NCBI GenBank assembly: GCA_034670145.1
Contig: JAXMOA010000001.1
Span: 434,001 to 498,000 of the forward strand
Source: HXMU1420-2 sp034670145
GTDB lineage: Bacteria > Pseudomonadota > Alphaproteobacteria > Rhodobacterales > Rhodobacteraceae
Reading direction: 5' to 3'
Length of the DNA stretch: 64,000 nucleotides
In this document: positions 9,002 to 17,531 of the stretch, one piece after another
Layout: the number at the start of each line of letters is the position of its first letter
Numbering within the stretch: the first letter of the stretch is position 1
Made by a program: the position numbers and the translations under genes
The notes under the pieces: model-generated
What the model was told of the DNA's origin: nothing
The model's database searches: none
The model's input: only the letters and a program-made list of their open reading frames with translations

Positions 9002-9883
9002 TCAGGTCCTCTTTCGTGGATCAACCATGTCGCGCAGACCGTCGCCGACAAGGTTGAAGGTAAAGACCGCCAGCATCAGCCAAAGGCCGGGGAAAACCGC
9101 AAGCCACCATTCGCCCGACACGATAAAGTTCGCGCCTTCGGCGACCATGATCCCCCATTCCGGGGTCGGTGGGCGCACCCCAAGACCAATAAAGCTGAGG
9201 CCAGCCGCGTTCAGGATGGCCCAGCCCAGGTTGAGCGAGACCTGCACCATCATCGGCGGAAGGGCATTGGGAAAAATATGAACGGCCAGCACGCGCAGAT
9301 CCGAATTGCCTGCCAGCTTTGCCGCCTGCGCAAAACCGGCGTTCCGGCGGATGTTGACCTCTGCCCGCACAAGCCGCGCATAAAACGGGATGTTGATGAT
9401 CGCCGTGGCGTAGATGATGTTTTCTACTGTATTGCCAAGCGCCGCGACAACACCCATTGCCAGAACGAACAGCGGGAACGCCATGATCGTATCCAGAAAA
9501 CGGTTCAGAACAGCGTCCAGCCAACCGCCCCAATATCCAGCGATAGAGCCAAGGACAGAGCCGAGCACAAAGCTCAGCGCCACAGCCGCAACCGAGATCG
9601 TCAGGTCCAGCCGCGTCGCCACGATGACCCGGCTGAACACGTCACGCCCCAGATTGTCAGTGCCAAACCAGTGATCCCAGCCCGGCGCTTCCAGCGCACG
9701 GGCGGCATTGGTTGCCAGCGGGTCATAGGGCACCAGCGCAGGGCCGAAAAACGCACAGCCCAGAAAAAAGGCCAGCATCGCAAAGGCCAGCATCGTAACC
9801 GGGTTGTCCCTCAGGACATAGGCGATGTGCCCGAATGTCGTGTCGCCTTTGCGCTTGGGCTGGGATGTCGTCATATCAACCAT
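9002..9883 (-). CDS. Peptide-type ABC transporter permease (DppC type)
   Basis: Inner-membrane permease of 293 aa in the BPD_transp_1/DppC family. A first hydrophobic helix at about 33-53 is followed by FGTDNLGRDVFSRVI, the DppC/OppC hallmark, and a C-terminal EAA-type loop (RLVRAEVNIRRNAGFAQAAKLAGNS). Its ATG at 9883 overlaps the stop of the preceding permease by one base (TGATG). It pairs with the DppB-type subunit to form the pore. Confidence 0.93.
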   Translation of the reverse strand: MVDMTTSQPKRKGDTTFGHIAYVLRDNPVTMLAFAMLAFFLGCAFFGPALVPYDPLATNAARALEAPGWDHWFGTDNLGRDVFSRVIVATRLDLTISVAAVALSFVLGSVLGSIAGYWGGWLDAVLNRFLDTIMAFPLFVLAMGVVAALGNTVENIIYATAIINIPFYARLVRAEVNIRRNAGFAQAAKLAGNSDLRVLAVHIFPNALPPMMVQVSLNLGWAILNAAGLSFIGLGVRPPTPEWGIMVAEGANFIVSGEWWLAVFPGLWLMLAVFTFNLVGDGLRDMVDPRKRT

Positions 9884-10902
9884 CAGTTCAATCCTATGCG
9901 GGGATCGATCAGCGCGTAAGCGATATCGATGATGAGATTGAGCGCCACGAACAACAGCGCCATGGCCAGAACAAAGCCTTGCACCGCGGCATAATCCGAG
10001 ACCACCAGCGCCTCGACCGCGTAGGACCCGATGCCGGGCCAGGCAAAGACCTTCTCAACCAGGACATTCGCGCCAAGCGTAAAGGAAAAGACCATGCCAA
10101 GTGTCGTCAGCACCGGCAGCAGCGCGTTGCGAAAGGCATAGCCATAGAGAACCTTGCCACGACCAAGGCCAGCGGCGCGGGCGGTGCGGATAAAGTCAGA
10201 CGACAGCGCCGACAACATGGCCGCGCGCGTCATGCGGGCGATGGGGGCCAGTGTGAAAAGCGCAAGCGTCGCCGCAGGCAGGATCAGCTGCTTGAGCGCG
10301 CCCAACCACGTCTCCCAATCCCCCGCAAGCGCCGCGTCGACCAGGTAAAATCCGCTCACATGTGGGGGCGAAAGATAGATGAAGTCGAGCCGCCCCAGAG
10401 GCGATGGCGCAAGGCCGGCAAGGTAATAGAACACATAGATCAACACGATCCCGGTGAAAAAGGTCGGCATCGAGACACCGGCTGTCACCAGAACGCGGCA
10501 CAGGTGGTCAACCCATGTTCCGGGCCGGGTGGCCGCAAGGACCCCCAACGGAATGGCAATGGCGCAAGACAGAAGCAGCGCGACCAGTGTCAATTCCAGC
10601 GAGGCCGGCAAACGGGCTGCCAGATCGGCCATTACCGTCTGACCCGTCGTCAAAGAGGTGCCCAGATCCCCGCGCAACAAATCACCAACGTACAGGAAAA
10701 ACTGCTGAAACAGGGGCTTGTCGAGGCCCAGCGCCTCACGGACTTCGGCAATCGACGCCTCATCCGCTGCCGGACCCGCAAAATATGCAGCAGGATCCCC
10801 CGGCAGCGCCCGTGTCAGCAGAAACGAGATCACAACAACCCCCATCACGACGGGGATCGCCTGGGCCAAACGGCCCAGGATCATTTTCGAACGTGCGTCC
10901 AT
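9883..10902 (-). CDS. Peptide-type ABC transporter permease (DppB type)
   Basis: Inner-membrane permease of 339 aa in the DppB/OppB family. The N-terminal helix (about 13-31) is followed by FLLTRALPGDPA, typical of the family. The EAA loop DFIRTARAAGLGRGKVLYGYAFRNALLPVLT and the end motif YALIDPRIGLN are present. The start overlaps the binding-protein stop by one base (TGATG), so the operon is translationally coupled. Confidence 0.94.
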   Translation of the reverse strand: MDARSKMILGRLAQAIPVVMGVVVISFLLTRALPGDPAAYFAGPAADEASIAEVREALGLDKPLFQQFFLYVGDLLRGDLGTSLTTGQTVMADLAARLPASLELTLVALLLSCAIAIPLGVLAATRPGTWVDHLCRVLVTAGVSMPTFFTGIVLIYVFYYLAGLAPSPLGRLDFIYLSPPHVSGFYLVDAALAGDWETWLGALKQLILPAATLALFTLAPIARMTRAAMLSALSSDFIRTARAAGLGRGKVLYGYAFRNALLPVLTTLGMVFSFTLGANVLVEKVFAWPGIGSYAVEALVVSDYAAVQGFVLAMALLFVALNLIIDIAYALIDPRIGLN

Positions 10903-12524
10903 CAGGCCGTCGCCGTGGTCAGCGGGCGCACATCAAGCTGGCGGTGGAACCAGAACTCATACCCGGTCGCCCCGTTCATCGCCACGTTCAGCGCAGGCTG
11001 CCAAAGCGGAATGCGCGGAAGGTCTTCAAAGGCGATTTCGAACATGCGTTTGATGTTGGGCGCATAGGCCGGGTCATCCATCGGAATGTGCAGCGTGCTA
11101 TCGACAAGCTGTTCAACTTCCTCGTTCAGATAGTTCGAAGAGTTGAACAAATGCCCGTGTTTGTAGGCCCAGAAGAAATAGTAGTCCGGGGTATTCAGCC
11201 AACCGCCGAAATTCTCAAGATGCAGCGGCAGACGTTTTTCGACCAGGGCCGCTGACCGCCAGTTCGCACCGGGGATCTTCTCGATCTCGGTCTTGATCCC
11301 GATCTCGGCGAAGGCCTCCTGCATCAGCAGCGCAGTCGGCTCCATCCAGTCCGCCAGACCAAGGCTTATCGACAAAGGCACTTCAAAGCCGGAGGCAAAA
11401 CCAGAGGCGGCCATATGCTCTCTGGCTTTGGCCATATCGGTCATATAGGGCGATTTACGGGGCCAGGCGATGTCCTTGATGTCGGCCTCGCCCCCCCACA
11501 TCGGCGCCCCCCGACCATAAGCGGCAGTCTGAAAAATCGCCTCATAGGGAATGGCATAGGCCAGCGCCTTGCGCACATTGGCATCCTGGAACGGCTCAAA
11601 ATTGAAGTTCGGACAAAGGCAATGAATACAGTTCTCGATCGGCGTCGAATAGACATCCACGCCCTCCATCGCGTCGAGTTCAGCGGCATCCTTGTTCGGA
11701 ATGTTGAACGACATTTGCACGTCACCGCGTTCGACCAGCGCACGGCGGGTCGCCGGGCTGGGCACTTCGCGGACAATCACTTGCTCGAAACTTGGCAACG
11801 GTCCACCCACCCAAGCGTCATTGCGTTCATAGACCAGCTGTTGACCCTGATCCCAGCGCACAACTTTGAAGGCCCCGGATCCTGCCGGCGTCGTATGAAG
11901 ATACTCCATCGCCCAAGGATCGTCTGCCGTCGCATTTGCCTTGGCCACCTCCGCGTTGATGATGAACGGCACCGGCACGGCAAGATCCGGCAGGGTCAGC
12001 TTCGAAGGCTGGTCGAGCGTGATGACAAAGGTTTCGTCATCAACCGCTTCGAACTGATCGGGGCGCAACAATCCGCCCGCCTTCATTTGAACCGTTGGAA
12101 AGCCACCGGCCGAAACCGCGCGGTCAAACGACCACTTCACATCAGCCGCCGTAACCTTGCGCCCGTCCCAAAAGGTCGCGTCCGGCTTGATCTTGAACGT
12201 CATGGTCAGGCCGTCATCCGAAATCGTCCAGCTTTCGGCCAGTTCCGGTTCGATCACATTGTAATCATAGGACAACCCGCCACCCGGCGCGTCCTTGGTG
12301 CCAAAGCTGACCAGCCGGTCATAACAGTTCACCGCCACCTGATAAGAGGCCCGGTTTGTCCCGGTGCGATGCAGATCAAGGCTGTTGATGGTCTGGCCCG
12401 ACACAACAACAATCCGCCCGCTCGACTGAGCTTGGGCCGGCATCGCCTTCAGGAATGGCAGCATGGCGGCACCAACCGTGCCGCCGGTGAGTTTCAGGAA
12501 CGTTCTGCGGGAAGTGTCTGTCAT
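10902..12524 (-). CDS. Peptide-type ABC transporter binding protein, Tat-exported
   Basis: Extracytoplasmic solute-binding protein of family 5 (DppA/OppA type), 540 aa. It begins with a twin-arginine signal (SRRTFLKLTGG, residues 5-15) and a hydrophobic stretch ending AQAQS, so it is exported folded through Tat, which is unusual for this family but common in Rhodobacterales. The start at 12524 was chosen for AAGGA about 8 nt upstream and because it puts the RR motif at the N-terminus. First gene of a five-gene operon (binding protein, two permeases, double ATPase, atzF). Ligand unknown; the atzF partner suggests a nitrogen-rich amide or urea-like compound. Confidence 0.9.
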   Translation of the reverse strand: MTDTSRRTFLKLTGGTVGAAMLPFLKAMPAQAQSSGRIVVVSGQTINSLDLHRTGTNRASYQVAVNCYDRLVSFGTKDAPGGGLSYDYNVIEPELAESWTISDDGLTMTFKIKPDATFWDGRKVTAADVKWSFDRAVSAGGFPTVQMKAGGLLRPDQFEAVDDETFVITLDQPSKLTLPDLAVPVPFIINAEVAKANATADDPWAMEYLHTTPAGSGAFKVVRWDQGQQLVYERNDAWVGGPLPSFEQVIVREVPSPATRRALVERGDVQMSFNIPNKDAAELDAMEGVDVYSTPIENCIHCLCPNFNFEPFQDANVRKALAYAIPYEAIFQTAAYGRGAPMWGGEADIKDIAWPRKSPYMTDMAKAREHMAASGFASGFEVPLSISLGLADWMEPTALLMQEAFAEIGIKTEIEKIPGANWRSAALVEKRLPLHLENFGGWLNTPDYYFFWAYKHGHLFNSSNYLNEEVEQLVDSTLHIPMDDPAYAPNIKRMFEIAFEDLPRIPLWQPALNVAMNGATGYEFWFHRQLDVRPLTTATA

Positions 12525-12609
12525 GGCGCGTCCTTTGCGAAAGAGAAGGGATTGCCGCCAAACTGCCGCTTTCAAGCGATGCAAACAAATGTTAAGAATG
12601 AAGCATACC

Positions 12610-12626
12610 GGTGCATTTTTTGCACC
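12610..12626. promoter_or_regulatory. Inverted repeat in the LysR/ABC divergent intergenic region
   Basis: GGTGCA and TGCACC are perfectly inverted around a 5-T spacer, 38 bp upstream of the LysR start and 86 bp upstream of the binding-protein start. Its position in the 139-bp divergent region makes it the best candidate operator for the neighbouring LysR regulator. NtrC sites have similar half-sites (TGCACC-N5-GGTGCA), but here the halves are in the opposite order. Confidence 0.5.
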
Positions 12627-12663
12627 ACTTCCATGAACCCATTGCCCAGGCAGGTTTGGCGCC

Positions 12664-13551
12664 ATGCGACATCTCTTGATCTACGACATGATCGAAGCCG
12701 TGCATCGCTCGGGCTCGATCAGGAAAGCGGCAGAAGATACCAACATCACGGCCTCCGCGCTCAACAGACGTATTCAGGCCTTCGAGAAAGAATTCGGCTC
12801 AGAGATCTTTGAACGCCTTCCACGCGGAATGCGCCTGAACCCGGCCGGAGAACTCCTGCTTCACCACATCCGCCTCCAGCGGCAGGATATGGCCCGTGTC
12901 CACGGCCAGGTCGCTGACCTCTCGGGCATCCGCCGGGGCCATGTCAGGATCGCCTGTTCACAAGCGTTGTTGCCCTACTTCCTGCCGCGCGAAATATCCA
13001 AATACCGCGCAGAGTTTCCCGACGTCACGTTCACAGTGAACGTCCGCGACCGTATTCAGGCCGAACGCGATCTGGTCAACTTCGACAGTGACCTCGCCCT
13101 GGTGTTTGAACCCGCTCACATGGTGGATTTCGAAGTGCTGCATGCCGTGCACCAACCTGTCATGGCCGTCATGTCCGCCGCGCACCCATTGGCCGGGCAA
13201 CAGATCCTGCGGCTGCGCGATTGCCTGGAATACGATCTTGTTCTGCCCGCCTCCCAATTCGGAGTACGGCTTCTGCTGGATCAGGCCGCGGCGCGAATTG
13301 GCCGAAAACTCGAACCCGCTCTTGAGACGGACAGCTTCGACATGGTGCGCCATTTCGCAGCCTACGGGCAGAGTATCGGTTTCCAGATCCCGGTCGGGCT
13401 GAATGCGCTCGCCCGCCCCGAAATGGCGTTCGTCCCCATCGCCGAAAGAGACGTCGCAGGCGGGCAACTCTACCTTGGCCATCTGCGCGGCCGGACATTG
13501 CCGGTCGCCTCGCTCAAATTCGCCAATCAAGTCGCCACCGCACTGTCCTAG
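12664..13551 (+). CDS. LysR-family transcriptional regulator
   Basis: 295-aa LysR regulator. The N-terminal winged helix (about 1-60) includes SGSIRKAAEDTNITASALNRRIQAFEKEFG, and the C-terminal effector-binding domain spans about 90-295. It is transcribed divergently from the ABC transporter-atzF operon, 139 bp apart, and probably controls that operon and itself. The HTH differs slightly from the usual A-S-Q-P-A-V-S pattern (TASALNRRI). Effector unknown. Confidence 0.92.
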   Translation: MRHLLIYDMIEAVHRSGSIRKAAEDTNITASALNRRIQAFEKEFGSEIFERLPRGMRLNPAGELLLHHIRLQRQDMARVHGQVADLSGIRRGHVRIACSQALLPYFLPREISKYRAEFPDVTFTVNVRDRIQAERDLVNFDSDLALVFEPAHMVDFEVLHAVHQPVMAVMSAAHPLAGQQILRLRDCLEYDLVLPASQFGVRLLLDQAAARIGRKLEPALETDSFDMVRHFAAYGQSIGFQIPVGLNALARPEMAFVPIAERDVAGGQLYLGHLRGRTLPVASLKFANQVATALS

Positions 13552-13713
13552 CTGACAGAGGCAGGATGTGCCCTTTCGCCCGGCCGACCTTGCGGGTCAG
13601 CTCGGCCAATGCCCGGCTTGGGTGGCCGTCCGGTTAGAGCCCTAAAACATTCTTCATTGACTTGCAGAGGTAACCATGCGCCCAATTCCAAGACCTCATT
13701 TGGAAAAGATCTC

Positions 13714-15111
13714 ATGCGCTCAATCATTCTGGCAACTGCATCAGTCATCGGGCTATCCGGACCGGTTGCTGGCGAACTCAGTTCATTACAACATGACCTG
13801 ATTTCCCGGCGCGCTTGCGAGGCTGCAATCTGGGCGATGCCGGCCGTAGCCGCCTATGACATCGAGCTTTCTTTGCAGCGTGACGCAGGTGCCGCCCCCG
13901 GCGTCGTGGGCTACATGACCGCGCCGATGGATGCACGTCACGGCTTTCTGACAGCAAACGACGTCACGCCCTATACATTTGCCGGACTTACAACAAAGGA
14001 CGGCCCCCTAGTCATCCAAGTGCCCCCCGCCGGAGAAAAGGCTGCGTTCTTTGGAACCATAGTGGACGCCTGGCAAGTACCGATTGTTGATGTGGGCACT
14101 ACTGGTGAAGACGCCGGTTCAGGAGGCCGATACTTGATCCTGCCTCCGGGCTATGACGGTGAGGTGCCCGAAGAAGGCTACATCGTACATCGCTCCAAAA
14201 CCTTTGGCGTGCACTTCGCCTTCCGTCCCGTCGCCAAGAACGGCGGAACCCACGCCGATCAGGCCACCTATGCTCGAAAACTGCAATGGTACCCCTACGC
14301 GCAGGCGGATAACCCACCACCGACGGAATTTGTGGACACCAAGAAAAACCCGGTGAACACCCTGCCAGTTTACGACATGACCTATTTTACCGACATGAAC
14401 ACCGTCGTTCAAAGAGAACCGGTTCTGGAACAAGACAAGGTGATGATGGCAATGCTCGCGTCACTTGGCATTGTCCGGGGCCAGCCATTCGAACCCGACG
14501 AAGAAACGAAATCTGCCCTTCTTGAGGGTCTTGCCTGTGCCTATGACTATTTGCAGGACGTGTTTGTGACCGAGGGTGGCGGCTTCAAGCAGATTTGGGC
14601 CGATCGCCAATGGGGTGCTTTCGCAATAAACCCGGAACAGGCCAAACTTGGCTTCCCTTTCGTGAGTGACACAGAAGTGCTGATCGACCAGCGGGCGGCG
14701 CAGTATTTCTATCTCACCTATCTGCCCAAAAACCTCGGCGGCGGAACCTTCTACCTTGGCGGATTGCGCGACAGCAACGGCGAGATGCTGAACGGCACAG
14801 ACACCTACAAATTGAACATTCCCGCTGACACGCCGGCACAGGATTTCTGGTCAGTCATCGTCTACAGTATGAAGACAAAAGGCTTTTTCCAAGGCGCCCA
14901 GCGGGTGGGTCTGGCGACGCCGAACTTGCCTGATATGCAGGTCAATGACGATGGATCAGCAGATGTCTTCTTTGCACCACAACCGCCAGAAGGAATGGAA
15001 AACAACTGGATACCGACTGGCGAAGACTTCTTCCTGCTGTTCAGGCTTTATGGACCAACCAAAGGCTGGCTCGAAAGCGGCTGGAAACTGCCGGATATCG
15101 TAAGACAATAA
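13714..15111 (+). CDS. DUF1254/DUF1214 periplasmic protein
   Basis: 465-aa secreted protein with an N-terminal signal peptide (about 1-20, ending VAG). The first half matches DUF1254 (VAAYDIELSLQRDAG onward, with FYLTYLP-type segments later) and the C-terminal part DUF1214 (DFWSVIVYSMKTKGFFQ). Proteins with this pair are common in marine bacteria, but their biochemical role is not established. The ATG at 13714 puts the signal peptide at the N-terminus; the longer frame from 13609 adds a non-signal-like extension. It stands alone, 162 bp after the LysR gene. Confidence 0.8.
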   Translation: MRSIILATASVIGLSGPVAGELSSLQHDLISRRACEAAIWAMPAVAAYDIELSLQRDAGAAPGVVGYMTAPMDARHGFLTANDVTPYTFAGLTTKDGPLVIQVPPAGEKAAFFGTIVDAWQVPIVDVGTTGEDAGSGGRYLILPPGYDGEVPEEGYIVHRSKTFGVHFAFRPVAKNGGTHADQATYARKLQWYPYAQADNPPPTEFVDTKKNPVNTLPVYDMTYFTDMNTVVQREPVLEQDKVMMAMLASLGIVRGQPFEPDEETKSALLEGLACAYDYLQDVFVTEGGGFKQIWADRQWGAFAINPEQAKLGFPFVSDTEVLIDQRAAQYFYLTYLPKNLGGGTFYLGGLRDSNGEMLNGTDTYKLNIPADTPAQDFWSVIVYSMKTKGFFQGAQRVGLATPNLPDMQVNDDGSADVFFAPQPPEGMENNWIPTGEDFFLLFRLYGPTKGWLESGWKLPDIVRQ

Positions 15112-15459
15112 GGACAAATCGCGGACACCAAGCCCACTTCGTCCCGCCTGAAACCAGGACCATATCACCGGCCCAAAGCGCCCCCGACGCCCAAACACCT
15201 CCGCGCAACCCCCGCGCGACCCGAACTGGCAGAAAACCCTCACGATCTCACGCGGTTCGATATGGCCAGGCAATAGGGTGTTGAGTTGAAAGATGTTCTT
15301 GCCATCGCAGACGCCACTGAAACCCAAAATCAACGGTCCGCTCTCACTGGCGGCCCGAACCGGTCGTTGGCACTTAACGCGGCGAATGGCTGGAACGAGC
15401 CCAGACCTACCCAGATGCCGCACCATGGCGAAGGTCTGCTTTTGCAATTGGTCGTTGGC
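15112..15459. other. Intergenic, no gene seen
   Basis: This 348-bp gap lies between convergent genes. Short open frames here have no family resemblance or ribosome-binding site. No clear terminator was found. Confidence 0.5.
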
Positions 15460-16011
15460 CTACAAGAACCGTCGAACCGTTGCCCTGTAGTCCTCAAACG
15501 CGGAACCATAATGCTCCTTGAGCCATGGTTCCTCGGCGAATGGCGCGGCCATCAGGACGACTATTCCGGCAAAACCAATTAGAGCCGCGCCATACGACGC
15601 ACAAAGCACGACCCAGCCGACAATCATTGCAATATCGGCGGTGTACTGTGGATTGCGGGAATAGCGGTACATGCCTCCTGTTCGGAGTGACCCTTTTGCG
15701 CCGCCAGTCTGGGCTATCCCGAACTGCGCGACCTCTGACCACACGATGACGTTGCCAGCAACGATAAGTGGAATGCCAGCACCGAACCGCAGCCAAGTCG
15801 GGATTGGCAGGCTTCCCCAATTCATGAACCCAAGGACGATCAGGATGCCGAATAGCGTGAATGTCGGAACCCAAACCAAAACGGGAGTCGCCTTGGTGTA
15901 GCGCTTTGGCGGCCAAAGGCGGCGCTCAGGGTATGCGATGGACCAAAGTATCGCGGCTATGGGGCCTGCCGCGATCACAAGGCCGACGACGATCAAGACC
16001 GCCTGCATCAT
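15460..16011 (-). CDS. Isoprenylcysteine methyltransferase-like membrane protein
   Basis: 183-aa integral membrane protein of the ICMT/PEMT-like methyltransferase superfamily. Hydrophobic helices occur at about 4-24, 44-64, 77-92 and 125-150. The C-terminal signature MYRYSRNPQYTAD followed by EEPWLKEHYGSAFEDYRATVRRFL is the SAM-binding/active-site pattern of the family. It overlaps the cation-transporter stop by 4 nt (ATGA), so it is expressed with it under MerR control. Substrate unknown; a role in metal resistance is inferred only from the operon. Confidence 0.8.
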   Translation of the reverse strand: MMQAVLIVVGLVIAAGPIAAILWSIAYPERRLWPPKRYTKATPVLVWVPTFTLFGILIVLGFMNWGSLPIPTWLRFGAGIPLIVAGNVIVWSEVAQFGIAQTGGAKGSLRTGGMYRYSRNPQYTADIAMIVGWVVLCASYGAALIGFAGIVVLMAAPFAEEPWLKEHYGSAFEDYRATVRRFL

Positions 16012-16643
16012 ACTTCCACATGCTCATGGTCGGTGATGCCCCGCCGCTCTTGCGAAGCTTGGCGCACAATTTGGAAGGCCGATGACAGGAACAATCCGGC
16101 CATAATGGTTGCCACGATCAGGTCAGGCCAACCCGTTGCCGTGCCCCATACGCCAAGTGCTGCAAACATCACGGCCACGTTCCCAATCGCGTCGTTGCGT
16201 GAACACAACCAGACGGACCGGACATTGGCATCACCGTCCTTGTAACGAACCAACAGCAATACGCTTGCCAGATTTGTGAGCAGCGCAAGAAAGCCGACAA
16301 CGCCCATGATCTCTGCCGTCGGGACGCCAGCATAGAAGACGCGGTAGACCGTCGATCCGAACACCCAAAGGCCCATCAAAAGAAGGCTGACGCCTTTGAA
16401 CAGCGCCGCATTCGTTCGCGCGCGGAGCGAAGCCCCGATGACTGCAAGTGAAATCCCATAGGTCAGCGCATCGCCTGCAAAGTCGAGGGCGTCCGCTTGT
16501 AACGCTTGAGACTTGGCCAGATGGCCTGCTGTCATCTCGACAAAGAACATCGTCGCGTTGAGCGCAATGACGATCCACAGCCGTCTTTTGTAATCATCTG
16601 AAACGCCGTCAAACTTGGCATCATGTCCGCAGCAACCAGCCAT
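16008..16643 (-). CDS. Cation diffusion facilitator family transporter
   Basis: 211-aa membrane transporter of the CDF family. The N-terminus carries a CC-GHD motif (MAGCCGHDAK), followed by about six helices. Helix 2 has the metal-site pattern DALDFAGDALTYG, and a second acidic site SRNDAIGNVAVM lies in helix 5. The protein ends soon after the last helix and lacks the usual large cytoplasmic C-terminal domain. GAGGA lies 7 nt before the ATG. It is driven by the MerR-type promoter at 16674-16704, so efflux of a heavy-metal cation (Zn, Cd, Co or Pb) is likely; which metal cannot be read from the sequence. Confidence 0.85.
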   Translation of the reverse strand: MAGCCGHDAKFDGVSDDYKRRLWIVIALNATMFFVEMTAGHLAKSQALQADALDFAGDALTYGISLAVIGASLRARTNAALFKGVSLLLMGLWVFGSTVYRVFYAGVPTAEIMGVVGFLALLTNLASVLLLVRYKDGDANVRSVWLCSRNDAIGNVAVMFAALGVWGTATGWPDLIVATIMAGLFLSSAFQIVRQASQERRGITDHEHVEV

Positions 16644-16673
16644 GGGAATCCTCTTTCATCTTTGCTTGCTCAT

Positions 16674-16704
16674 AGTGTAATGTCTCTAGTGACTAGAGGT
16701 TCAA
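16674..16704 (-). promoter_or_regulatory. MerR-type promoter and operator of the cation-efflux operon
   Basis: On the minus strand, a -35 TTGAAC (16699-16704) and a -10 TACACT (16674-16679) are separated by exactly 19 bp, the over-long spacer that defines MerR-family promoters. Inside the spacer is a perfect 15-bp palindrome CTCTAGTGACTAGAG (16684-16698), the expected dimer site. It lies between the divergent merR-like and transporter genes, so the regulator can repress itself and activate the transporter. Confidence 0.88.
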
Positions 16705-16715
16705 GAGGTATCTTC

Positions 16716-17132
16716 ATGTTTTCTATCGGCGAGCTTTCAAAGCGCACAAAGGTCAAGGTTCCGACCATACGCTACTATGAAGAAATGGGACTTTTGCCCG
16801 AAGCTGAGCGCACATCAGGCAACCAACGGCGATACAACAAAGCTGGGTTGGAGCGACTGAGTTTTATCCGACACGCCCGTGATCTTGGGTTCTCCATCGA
16901 GGCCATCTCATCTTTGATCGAACTCCAAGATCATCCGGATCGGTCGTGCGAGGCTGCAACGGACATTGCCACGTCTCAACTTGAAGAGGTACGTGCCAAG
17001 ATCAAACGTCTCAGAACACTTGAAAAGGAACTCAGCCGAATATCCAAAGGCTGCGACGGTGAAGGTGTATCCGGGGATTGCTACGTGTTAGCGTCACTAG
17101 CTGACCACAATTTGTGCGACCGCGAACATTAG
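16716..17132 (+). CDS. MerR-family metal-responsive regulator
   Basis: 138-aa MerR regulator with the N-terminal HTH (FSIGELSKRTKVKVPTIRYYEEMGLL), a dimerisation helix at about 80-110 and a C-terminal metal loop. Cysteines at 78, 113, 122 and 134 resemble the ZntR/PbrR/CadR pattern rather than CueR. The start at 16716 follows AGAGG; the longer frame back to 16623 would overlap the divergent gene. It is divergent from the CDF transporter with a shared 72-bp regulatory region. Confidence 0.9.
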   Translation: MFSIGELSKRTKVKVPTIRYYEEMGLLPEAERTSGNQRRYNKAGLERLSFIRHARDLGFSIEAISSLIELQDHPDRSCEAATDIATSQLEEVRAKIKRLRTLEKELSRISKGCDGEGVSGDCYVLASLADHNLCDREH

Positions 17133-17531
17133 AAACCGCGAATGCCGACATTGGAGTGTTGAGAACGAACGGCAGGAAAGTCCACATGATGGTCATCCGA
17201 TCAGATTGCAGTGAATGACCGGTTTCCACCCAAGACCCAAAAAGTAAAATGAACGGCTTGGATGACCAAAGGCGAAAATCACTGCGATGGATGAGTTATC
17301 TGCGACAGCATGGTTCACGCGTTCCCACCAAATTCGACGACATTCCGCAGACCGCCGGACCGCGCGATCATGACCTCTGCGTCGGCAGCATCAAAAGCCC
17401 GGTTCACGGACACCCAGGGCGCACCCGATCTCAGGCAATTGAAACAATCGCGTTGCGTCCCACCTAATTAGGTCAACATCGAATTTTCACCACGCAGCTC
17501 CCCGCTTCAGAGCGCCCGCCACATCCAGGCC
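17133..17531. other. Intergenic, no gene seen
   Basis: This 399-bp gap lies between the convergent merR-like gene and the dctD-like gene. A 72-codon frame at 17249-17467 has no recognisable protein character. Nothing else is supported. Confidence 0.5.
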
